DNA from: JBLXBZ01 sp048265185
GTDB taxonomy: Bacteria; Pseudomonadota; Alphaproteobacteria; Rhizobiales; Stappiaceae
Reading direction: 5' to 3'
DNA: 64,000 nt
Assembly: GCA_048265185.1 (NCBI GenBank)
Contig: JBLXBZ010000009.1
Coordinates: forward strand, 45,619-109,618
Shown: positions 43,097 through 50,481 of the stretch, piece by piece
Position numbering within the stretch: position 1 is the first letter of the stretch
How the letters are laid out: each line of letters opens with the position of its first letter
The notes under the pieces: generated by a model
Seen by the model: the letters and a program-made list of their open reading frames with translations, nothing else
Database searches by the model: none
Told to the model about the DNA's origin: nothing
Position numbers and translations under genes: made by a program

Positions 43097-44386
43097 ATGG
43101 CAAACGTCGTTGTCGTTGGATCTCAATGGGGAGATGAAGGCAAGGGGAAGATCGTCGATTGGCTGTCGGAGCAAGCCGACGTCATCGTGCGCTTTCAAGG
43201 CGGGCATAACGCCGGCCATACTCTTGTCATTGATGGCGTGAGCTATAAACTTTCCCTACTGCCGTCCGGGGTGGTGCGGGGTAAGCTCTCCGTGATCGGC
43301 AATGGGGTTGTGATCGATCCGCATGCGTTGGTGGCTGAAATCGCCCGGCTAGCCGAGCAGAATGTGGCTGTGGGGCCCGACATCCTTCGAGTGGCCGACA
43401 ATGCGACTTTGATTCTCTCGCTGCATCGGGAGCTGGACGCTTTGAGAGAAAGCTCCACGACCGGAACGCGCATTGGCACGACCAAGCGTGGGATCGGCCC
43501 CGCTTATGAAGATAAGGTCGGACGCCGGGCGATCCGCGTTATGGATCTGGCCAATATGAAGACCTTGCCCGCCAAGATCGACCGTATGCTGGCCCATCAT
43601 AACGCCTTGCGCCGGGGGCTTGATCAGGAAGAAATTTCCGCCGACGTCATTTTTGAAGAATTATCTTCGGTGGCGGATCAGATCCTGCCCTTCATGGATA
43701 CGGTCTGGAGACTTCTGGACGAGCAGCGCCGGGCGGGTAAACGCATCTTGTTTGAAGGCGCGCAAGGGGCGCTTCTGGACGTGGACCATGGAACTTATCC
43801 TTTCGTAACGTCTTCGAACACCACCGCAGGGCAGGCGGCGACGGGGTCTGGCGTCGGGCCGGGGTCCATCGATTACGTTCTGGGGATCACCAAAGCCTAC
43901 ACCACGCGCGTGGGCGAGGGACCGTTCCCAACGGAGCAGGAAAATGAAGTCGGCGAATTTCTTGGCACGCGCGGTCATGAGTTCGGCACGGTCACTGGTC
44001 GGCGCCGGCGTTGCGGCTGGTTCGACGCGGTTTTGGTGCGACAGACCGTCTCCACCAGCGGCATTAACGGCATCGCCTTGACGAAGCTTGACGTTTTGGA
44101 TGGTCTGGACGAAATCAAGATATGCGTCGCTTATGAACTGGACGGCGAGCGGATTGAACATTTGCCGGCGTCACAGGGAGCTCAGGCTCGGGTCAAGCCG
44201 ATTTACGAGACTTTGCCCGGCTGGAAAGAAACGACTGAGGGCGCGCGGAGCTGGGCCGACCTTCCCGCGCAAGCGGTGAAATATGTACGTCATGTGGAAG
44301 AACTTATTGGCGCGCCCGTAACACTTTTATCAACTAGCCCAGAACGGGATGATACAATTCTTGTTCAAAATCCATTTCAGGATTAA
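43097..44386 (+). CDS. purA: Adenylosuccinate synthetase
   Basis: GTP-dependent ligation of aspartate to IMP, the first committed step to AMP. The 429 residues begin MANVVVVGSQWGDEGKGKIVD with the GDEGKGK phosphate loop (12-18) and catalytic D13. GGHNAGHT has H41. The usual IMP- and GTP-binding signatures follow, including FEGAQGALLDVDHGTYPFVTSSN. I use ATG 43097, preceded by GGAGGGCGGG; the longer in-frame ATG at 43034 is not supported by family length. Confidence 0.97.
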   Translation: MANVVVVGSQWGDEGKGKIVDWLSEQADVIVRFQGGHNAGHTLVIDGVSYKLSLLPSGVVRGKLSVIGNGVVIDPHALVAEIARLAEQNVAVGPDILRVADNATLILSLHRELDALRESSTTGTRIGTTKRGIGPAYEDKVGRRAIRVMDLANMKTLPAKIDRMLAHHNALRRGLDQEEISADVIFEELSSVADQILPFMDTVWRLLDEQRRAGKRILFEGAQGALLDVDHGTYPFVTSSNTTAGQAATGSGVGPGSIDYVLGITKAYTTRVGEGPFPTEQENEVGEFLGTRGHEFGTVTGRRRRCGWFDAVLVRQTVSTSGINGIALTKLDVLDGLDEIKICVAYELDGERIEHLPASQGAQARVKPIYETLPGWKETTEGARSWADLPAQAVKYVRHVEELIGAPVTLLSTSPERDDTILVQNPFQD

Positions 44387-44422
44387 AGGTTAAATAGAAA
44401 CGCGACGAATACGAGCGGTGAG

Positions 44423-46306
44423 ATGGCGGATTATTATTCGGTTTTGAAGAAAACCGTTGCAGCGCTTCCAGAAAGTAGCGGCGCGACGCGGCGCGCGGTT
44501 TACAGCCGCGCGCGTACGGCGATTGTTAACCAGCTCAAAGCTTATGAGCCGCCATTATCTCCTTCTGAAATCACTAATGAGCAATTGCAGCTCGAAGAGG
44601 CGATTCGCAAGGTTGAGGCTGAGGCGTCGCGTCAAAGTCTCATGCGGCCCGCGCCATCGCCGCGTCCGTCTTCGCCCGAACCCGCCGCGCCGCCTCCTGC
44701 TGAAAAGAAACACGCGCCCGCGCCGCCGCCTTCCTTGGAACCTGCCGTCAAAGCGCCAGTTTCTACGGAAGAGGCGGAGCAAAAACCTTCTCCTATGCCT
44801 GCCGCTCCTATGCCTGCCGCGCCAGTTTACACGGAGGCGAAACCCGTCAAGCCGGCCGACTCTGGTGAGGTGCGTCCTACATTTTCGGAACGGGCTGCGG
44901 CATCACCATCGCCCAGAGCGATGACTCCGGAGAATAAGGCTCCGGCAGGCGTTCAAGCCTTCGAGAGCGCTGCTTCGAGCTATAGCCAGGAATCTTCGGA
45001 GGTGGACCGCCTTGAAGCCGCTGTCGTCAGCGCGCGCCAGTCTGGCGGTGGGGCCGCCAAAGAAGGCGTTGCGCCGTCAGCGCCATCGGTTGACCGGTCT
45101 CGCAGCGCGACGCCTTACGAGGAAAACGGCAAGACACGCGGATGGCGACGGGACGATGAGGCTAATTTAGCGCGCCGTGGCAGAAAAAATAATGGAGTCG
45201 CCGCCGCCGTGAAAACAGGCGCGAGCGCGTCCGCTCCCTATAATGACGCGCCGTTGAAGCCTTCTCGCTTGCCGATGATCGTAACGCTCATTGTGATTTT
45301 TTTGATTGTTACTGGTCTTGGGGCTATTGGATATTCACAGCGCACGACTTTGGCTGACCTGTTCAGCGGTGGTGAAGAAAATCCGGCGCTTATTCCTGAA
45401 GCGCCCACGGCGGCGACCGCCGAAAAAGAGCAAGAAGGCGAGGGCGCAGAGAAAGCTGTCAGCGTCAAGAACGCCGCTCGGTTGCTTACGGATGATGGTG
45501 AGCCGGTGTCTCCCGATGCGCGATCAGTGACAACCATGCGAATTTCGCGAAATGGCGAGGATGGCGCTGGAGAGACGCAAGCGCCGGCGCCGCAGGAAGA
45601 CGCGAATGAGGATCAGCCTGTAGCGGCGGAAGACGCCGCCGGACCTGATGAGGCTGCGGTCACTTCCGATCCTGTTGAAGATGGGAGCCTGGATCAGTCG
45701 TCTTCTTCGGCTCAGTCGGCGACGACTTCCATCGAAGAACAGTCCGCGGCGGAAGATGGAATTGCGGTGGCGCAGCGGGCTATTCTTTATGAAGAGGGAC
45801 CAGAGGCGAGCAGCGCGGGAACCGCATCTTCCGGTCAAACCGTGTGGTCGGTCGCCGAAGAGGAAACGAACGGCGAGACTCAAACGGTTCTGAAAATAAA
45901 GGCGGATATTCCCAGCCGAGATCTAAACGCGAATATTTCGCTGAAGCCTAATCTGGATCCGTCGCTTCCGGCAAGCCATTTGCTGGAAATTGAGTTTGTG
46001 ACGCCTGAAGGGTTCTCTGGCGGCGCAATTTCCAATGTTCCCGGTTTGGTGATGAAAACCACCGAAGAAGCGCGAGGCGAGGGCCTGGCGGGCGCTTCGG
46101 TGAAAGTGGCGGATGGATATTTCTGGGTTGCCTTGTCAAATGTGCCGTCCGAGCTTGAGCGGAATTTAGTGCTGTTGCGCGAGCGGGGCTGGATTGACAT
46201 TCCAATGTTGTACGCTGATGGTAAACGGGCGATTTTGACTATCGAAAAAGGCACGCCAGGCGCGAATGCTGTCGAAAAGGCTCTCGCCGCTTGGGAGCAG
46301 GGCTGA
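44423..46306 (+). CDS. Large bitopic membrane protein of unknown function
   Basis: 627 residues not recognised as a named family. An N-terminal helical segment (about 1-75) is charged and looks conserved-like. A proline/alanine/glutamate-rich linker runs to about 280, and a single transmembrane helix spans about 285-307. A second acidic S/A/E-rich linker (about 315-480) and a compact C-terminal domain (about 488-627) of mixed strands follow. The positive-inside rule puts the N-terminus in the cytoplasm and the acidic part and C-terminal domain in the periplasm. It follows purA by 36 bp. Uncharacterised proteins after purA in Rhizobiales may be homologous; the function is open. Confidence 0.7.
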   Translation: MADYYSVLKKTVAALPESSGATRRAVYSRARTAIVNQLKAYEPPLSPSEITNEQLQLEEAIRKVEAEASRQSLMRPAPSPRPSSPEPAAPPPAEKKHAPAPPPSLEPAVKAPVSTEEAEQKPSPMPAAPMPAAPVYTEAKPVKPADSGEVRPTFSERAAASPSPRAMTPENKAPAGVQAFESAASSYSQESSEVDRLEAAVVSARQSGGGAAKEGVAPSAPSVDRSRSATPYEENGKTRGWRRDDEANLARRGRKNNGVAAAVKTGASASAPYNDAPLKPSRLPMIVTLIVIFLIVTGLGAIGYSQRTTLADLFSGGEENPALIPEAPTAATAEKEQEGEGAEKAVSVKNAARLLTDDGEPVSPDARSVTTMRISRNGEDGAGETQAPAPQEDANEDQPVAAEDAAGPDEAAVTSDPVEDGSLDQSSSSAQSATTSIEEQSAAEDGIAVAQRAILYEEGPEASSAGTASSGQTVWSVAEEETNGETQTVLKIKADIPSRDLNANISLKPNLDPSLPASHLLEIEFVTPEGFSGGAISNVPGLVMKTTEEARGEGLAGASVKVADGYFWVALSNVPSELERNLVLLRERGWIDIPMLYADGKRAILTIEKGTPGANAVEKALAAWEQG

Positions 46307-46380
46307 TTGAACTCTGATCTCTGATTGGACTCTATGGAGCTGTTGCGCACGGCCTAGAGTAAATCATATTGACGCAGCCC

Positions 46381-46403
46381 TCGCCGGATAACTGAACCGG
46401 CGA
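46381..46403 (+). terminator. Possible terminator of purA-unknown unit
   Basis: TCGCCGG (46381-46387) and CCGGCGA (46397-46403) form a perfect 7-bp hairpin 75 bp past the stop. No T-run follows, so support is weak. Confidence 0.35.
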
Positions 46404-46540
46404 CTCGGGCGGCGTTCCTCACCGGATATTCCCCCAAGAACGCGCTGCTCTATTGAACGGGTTCGCCGTCGGATGCGTTTAATTTGCGGTTTATAGATAA
46501 AATGCTTGCATTTAAGCGGTAATCATCTCACTTTTACCTT

Positions 46541-46632
46541 ACTCCGAGGGGTGCTCTTAGCGAGCTGAGATGGCGTGTCGGCGCCGGACCCTTAGAACCT
46601 GATCCGGGTCATGCCGGCGAAGGGACTGGAAC
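46541..46632 (+). promoter_or_regulatory. TPP riboswitch (THI element)
   Basis: All THI-box blocks are present in order: GAGGGGTGC (46546 onward), CTGAGA (46565-46570), ACCCTTAGAACCTGATC (46589 onward), GGGTCATGCC and GCGAAGGGA (46617-46625). It binds thiamine pyrophosphate and represses the downstream genes. About 85 nt separate it from the permease start. TCTCC (46651-46655) is complementary to GGAGA in the Shine-Dalgarno region (46707-46711), suggesting translational control. Confidence 0.95.
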
Positions 46633-46717
46633 CTGAGCCAAAATCCCGGGTCTCCGTAATCATTACGCGTTTATTTAAAGCGTCATGCCGGCTTTACGTC
46701 GGATGGGGAGATCCTTT

Positions 46718-47512
46718 ATGCAGCCGACGAAATTCTCTGGCGGGGCGAGAGCCTCGGTTGGCGCCGCGCCGTATTTTATTTTGCGGGGAGCGTTGACGAC
46801 GGCTTTTTGTCTGTCGATTTGGCAGGCGGCGATTTGGTTGTTTGCATTGCCGCCTTTTATTTTGCCAAGTCCCTTTCGCGTGCTGGACGTTTTTGGGCGA
46901 CAATATCCTTTTCTTCTTGAAAACGCGATGATTACCGGCTTCGAGACGCTTGCAGGATTAGCGTTTGGCGTGATTTTTGGCGTTTTGGCGGCGCTCTGCC
47001 TTTCGCTTTTCCCAATCGCCCGGCGGTTGTTGTTGCCGTTGATCGTGATTACTCAGGCGTTGCCAGTTTTCGCGATCGCGCCGCTTCTCGCTCTGTGGTT
47101 CGGCTTTGGCGTTGCTTCGAAAGTGGTTATGGCGATGCTGATCATCTTCTTCCCTGTCACCTCGTCTTTCTACGACGGCTTGCGGCGCACCGCGCCGGAA
47201 TTTCTGGACCTTGGTGCGCTCTATCAGGCCAGTCGGTGGCAGACGTTGCGTTACATTCGCATTCCCGCGGCTTTGCCGTCCTTGACTTCTGGATTGCGGG
47301 TTGGAGCGGTTTTCGCTCCGATTGGAGCGATTGTCGGCGAGTGGGTCGGCTCTTCCGCCGGGCTAGGTTTTGTGATGCTGCAATCCAATGCGCGGATGCA
47401 AACGGACTTGATGTTCGCCGCGCTTATTTTACTGGCGCTGATGGCGCTGTGTTTACGGGCCGCGGTTGAAAGTCTTACCCGCCGTCTGGTTCCTTGGCAG
47501 GCGGAAAACTGA
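46718..47512 (+). CDS. thiX: ABC transporter permease, thiamine-precursor type (ThiX-like)
   Basis: 264-residue inner-membrane permease of the SsuC/TauC-like binding-protein-dependent family. It has about six transmembrane segments and the EAA-type cytoplasmic loop (FLDLGALYQASRWQTLRYIRIPAALPSL) that contacts an ATPase. Sitting directly behind a TPP riboswitch and 43 bp before a ThiY-like binding protein, it probably imports a pyrimidine (HMP or formylaminopyrimidine) thiamine precursor. ATG 46718 has GGGGAG 7 bp upstream. No ATPase gene accompanies it in the window. Confidence 0.85.
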   Translation: MQPTKFSGGARASVGAAPYFILRGALTTAFCLSIWQAAIWLFALPPFILPSPFRVLDVFGRQYPFLLENAMITGFETLAGLAFGVIFGVLAALCLSLFPIARRLLLPLIVITQALPVFAIAPLLALWFGFGVASKVVMAMLIIFFPVTSSFYDGLRRTAPEFLDLGALYQASRWQTLRYIRIPAALPSLTSGLRVGAVFAPIGAIVGEWVGSSAGLGFVMLQSNARMQTDLMFAALILLALMALCLRAAVESLTRRLVPWQAEN

Positions 47513-47555
47513 CCGTCACGCCACTCGTTAATAAAGCTGCTTTTAGGAGGAAATT

Positions 47556-48497
47556 ATGAAGCATTTTTTTGTAGCCGTTCTTACGGCGACCTTGGCGTTC
47601 GCCGCGCCGCAAGCGCAGGCGAGCGAGAAAATGACGGTCTTGCTTGACTGGTTCGTCAACCCGGATCACGCACCGTTAATTGTCGCCAAGGAAATGGGGT
47701 ACTTCGAAGAGGTTGGCCTTGATGTGGAGCTGGTTCAGCCAGCCGATCCTAGCGCGCCGCCCCGGCTTGTGGCGGCGGGGCAAGGCGATTTGGCGGTCTC
47801 CTATCAGCCGGTGCTGCATCAGCAAGTTGATGAGGATCTACCCTTGATCTCCATTGGCGCATTGGTGGAGACGCCTTTGAATGCTTTGATCGTTAAAAAA
47901 GACGGGCCGGTTCAAACGCTGGCGGACTTGAAGGGGCGAAAGGTCGGCTTTTCGGTTTCTGGATTTGAGGATGCAATGTTGCTGGCGATGTTGCGTGACG
48001 CGGGTCTTGAAGCAGGGGACGTGGAGTTGATCAACGTCAATTTCGCGCTCACTTCCGCCTTGTTATCAGGGCAGGTTGACGCTGTGATTGGCGGTTACCG
48101 GAATTTTGAGTTAACCCAGATCGCTCTTGAAGGCGATGAAGGCAAAGCCTTTTTCCCTGAAGAACACGGGGTGCCGATCTATGACGAGCTGATTTATGTG
48201 GTGCGCGAGGATAATGTTTCAGATCCAAGATACGCACGGTTTCTGGAAGCCGTTGAAGCTGCGACGATTTTTCTGACCAACCATCCGCAACAGGCTTGGA
48301 AGGCGTTTGTGGAAGCCTATCCCGCGCTTGACGATGAGTTGAATAAAGCGGCGTGGGGAGACACGCTTCCCCGTTTCGCAAAACGTCCGGGCGCGATTGA
48401 TCGCAAAAGATATGAACGCTTCGCCGAATTTATGAAAGAAAGCGGCTTGATAAAGACAGTTGAGCCTGCGTCGCGTTATGTTGTAGCGCTGGATTGA
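47556..48497 (+). CDS. thiY: ABC substrate-binding protein, NMT1/THI5-like (ThiY)
   Basis: 313-residue periplasmic protein with a signal peptide cleaved near AQA. An NMT1/THI5-like fold follows: LLDWFVNPDHAPLIVAKEMGYF, then GDVELINVNFALTSALLSGQVDAVIGGY. Family members bind pyrimidine precursors of thiamine. The strong AGGAGG ribosome site upstream of the ATG and riboswitch context support this role. A clear intrinsic terminator follows at 48536. Confidence 0.9.
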   Translation: MKHFFVAVLTATLAFAAPQAQASEKMTVLLDWFVNPDHAPLIVAKEMGYFEEVGLDVELVQPADPSAPPRLVAAGQGDLAVSYQPVLHQQVDEDLPLISIGALVETPLNALIVKKDGPVQTLADLKGRKVGFSVSGFEDAMLLAMLRDAGLEAGDVELINVNFALTSALLSGQVDAVIGGYRNFELTQIALEGDEGKAFFPEEHGVPIYDELIYVVREDNVSDPRYARFLEAVEAATIFLTNHPQQAWKAFVEAYPALDDELNKAAWGDTLPRFAKRPGAIDRKRYERFAEFMKESGLIKTVEPASRYVVALD

Positions 48498-48535
48498 TCG
48501 ACGTTGTAAGTCGAAGTCGAAGTTAAATGTATTAT

Positions 48536-48573
48536 CGGCGATCCCTTCCATGAAGGCGGTCGCCGCTTTTTTT
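48536..48573 (+). terminator. Intrinsic terminator after thiX-thiY
   Basis: CGGCGATC (48536-48543) pairs with GGTCGCCG (48558-48565) and continues inside with CCTTC/GAAGG around a CAT loop. CTTTTTTT follows. It separates the riboswitch operon from the PqiA-like gene, though read-through is possible. Confidence 0.85.
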
Positions 48574-48610
48574 CAGGTGACGGCTAAGACGCAGTGACAA
48601 GGTAAAATTT

Positions 48611-49051
48611 ATGATGAAACTGACGCTCGCCCTTCTATTGCCGTTGTTGACCGCAGCATTCGTATTAGGGCTGATTTTGCCTTTAATGTATCTGGAGCGC
48701 CTGTATTTTTTGGTGGACACGCCGTCGCTGCTGGAAGTTGTGCTTGGATTGTGGGGCGGGGGCGATAAGGCGCTTGCCGGGGCAGTGGGGCTTTTTTCGA
48801 TCGTTTTTCCCGCGTTGAAGATTTTGTCTCTCCATCTGGCGGCTATTGGCGGCGGCGAAATTCGCGGCCTTGGAGCGCTCTGCGCCTTGGGAAAGTGGTC
48901 AATGATGGACGTGTTGTTGGTGGCCTTGGTGATTTTCGCGGCGAAAACCAGCGGCCTTGCGAGCGCTGTTTCACAGCCGGGATTATGGTTTTACGCAGGC
49001 GCGACGGTTATGACCGCCGTCGCCGCGCAGATATTGCGGCGCATTGCTTGA
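48611..49051 (+). CDS. PqiA-family membrane protein, single-domain
   Basis: 146-residue inner-membrane protein with about four hydrophobic segments. It matches one half of E. coli PqiA (paraquat-inducible protein A): LPLMYLERLYFLVDTPSLLEVVLGLW, then FSIVFPALKILSLHL and GKWSMMDVLLVALV. PqiA works with MCE-domain PqiB in lipid movement between membranes, but no MCE gene is here. The usual cytoplasmic zinc-ribbon cysteines are absent. Start at 48611 or 48614. It lies 110 bp past thiY, after a terminator. Confidence 0.8.
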   Translation: MMKLTLALLLPLLTAAFVLGLILPLMYLERLYFLVDTPSLLEVVLGLWGGGDKALAGAVGLFSIVFPALKILSLHLAAIGGGEIRGLGALCALGKWSMMDVLLVALVIFAAKTSGLASAVSQPGLWFYAGATVMTAVAAQILRRIA

Positions 49052-49064
49052 AGGAGGAGGGCGC

Positions 49065-50156
49065 TTAACTCGCTGGTCGTGGATTTTTCGGGTTTTGAGC
49101 GAATTGGACCGCGGCGGCGGCGCTGCGGATTGAGCGCTGGCGTTGGAAGAGCGCCAACCAATGCTTGGCCTGCGTTTCGGGAAAGCGCAATTGTTTGCAT
49201 CTGGCCAACGCCAAGGCGAGAAAGGTGGCGTTGGTCACTTCGGCCTTGAGGCTCATTTCGAGCAACTCTTCAAGTTTGGCTTCAAACAGAACCTTGTGGG
49301 CGTTGTGTATTGGTAGGCCTGCAGCGCGGGCGAGCAAGATCATGGCGTCGCCGGTTCGATTATCTTCCAGCAACACCGGCACAACTTCGTCAAGGCTCAA
49401 ATCTCTGCGCTCAATCAAGCGCGCCAGGCGGCGCACGTCGCAGTTATCTATATAAATTCCAAGACGTTTGCGCAAACTCTGACGCACGTCTTGCGTGTCA
49501 GCCAAGGCTTGTTCGCCGCCGCCCGGTTGGGCGGGCCCCCCGTTTAAAAGCGCTTGCAGTTTTTGGCGCGTGGTTTCTTCAACATGAGGCAGCAGCCATT
49601 CGCAAATGGTGGGCGTGAGATCCCCCCGCTGAGCCATGGTTTCTCGTAATAGCTTATCGGATATTGCGTTATGCGTTAGTGAGCGCATGGCCCATGTAGA
49701 TATGCGTACTTTGTCATTAGCGGCGACCGCGCGCCAGACGCCAAGTTCTCCGCGCTCCACCAGTAAATCGGAAACCTGCATTGATATATTTGAGCGCTTC
49801 GCTAACGCCTCAAGGTGTTTTTGAGGCATTCGCCGCGCAAGCCGGATCAGATCGCTCTGGGTCAGGCTAGGGCTGAACTCTAGCATGGGGGCGGCGACGG
49901 GCAGGGTGTCTGAGGCTAGTCTATAGGCGATCGGGCGCGGCGTTTCCTTGGTGGGGGCGATACGTTGGGAAAGTTTGACGCGGTCTTTCAACGGAGTTTT
50001 GTCGAGCAATGTCAGTAAAATGTCGCAAAAAAGCTCTAACTCCGCCGGAGAATGAGCTCCTACGCCATCAAGAAAAACGTCTGCTACGCGTTGGAGAAGC
50101 TCTCTGCGTGCGTCCTGCGTTGTTTCTTTAGCCAGTGTCACCAGATCATTGAGCAT
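49065..50156 (-). CDS. DUF2336 domain protein
   Basis: 363-residue, all-helical cytoplasmic protein of the DUF2336 family, typical of alphaproteobacteria and of unknown function. It shows repeated helical segments resembling HEAT-like repeats, for example ISMQVSDLLVERGELGVWRAVAAN and SDKLLRETMAQRGDLTPTICEWL. No enzyme motif is visible. I start at ATG 50156 (MLNDLVTLAKE); the in-frame ATG at 50177 adds seven residues. It converges on the PqiA-like gene with 13 bp between them. Confidence 0.8.
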   Translation of the reverse strand: MLNDLVTLAKETTQDARRELLQRVADVFLDGVGAHSPAELELFCDILLTLLDKTPLKDRVKLSQRIAPTKETPRPIAYRLASDTLPVAAPMLEFSPSLTQSDLIRLARRMPQKHLEALAKRSNISMQVSDLLVERGELGVWRAVAANDKVRISTWAMRSLTHNAISDKLLRETMAQRGDLTPTICEWLLPHVEETTRQKLQALLNGGPAQPGGGEQALADTQDVRQSLRKRLGIYIDNCDVRRLARLIERRDLSLDEVVPVLLEDNRTGDAMILLARAAGLPIHNAHKVLFEAKLEELLEMSLKAEVTNATFLALALARCKQLRFPETQAKHWLALFQRQRSIRSAAAAVQFAQNPKNPRPAS

Positions 50157-50177
50157 GAGAATCCCATTCTTTGACAT

Positions 50178-50481
50178 GATCTTAACAGGTGAGGATTAGA
50201 AATCCGTTAGGGGATGTGGTTAAAGTTTAGTGAGTAACTATGACATGGCTCTAGAAATATAGCCAATAGCGACCTTATGAGAACTCGTTATTCGAGTATT
50301 TAATTAAGTTACATATCCTTATGGTAGAGATGCGGCTAGAATAAATCATTGCAAGTGAAAGAAAACCGGTTTGGATCGTTGTTTTCTGTTGTTGGAGGAA
50401 AAGACGGTTGTTATTGACCGTTACATCTTTAACATTCGATCAAAGCTCACCTGACAGTGCAAACGAGAAAGTGAAGGTATT
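50178..50481. other. Gap between DUF2336 gene and the mechanosensitive channel gene
   Basis: 304 bp, AT-richer than the neighbours, with divergent promoters expected. A weak dyad ACGGT...ACCGT lies near 50410-50427. I see no gene and no clear promoter pair. Confidence 0.45.
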
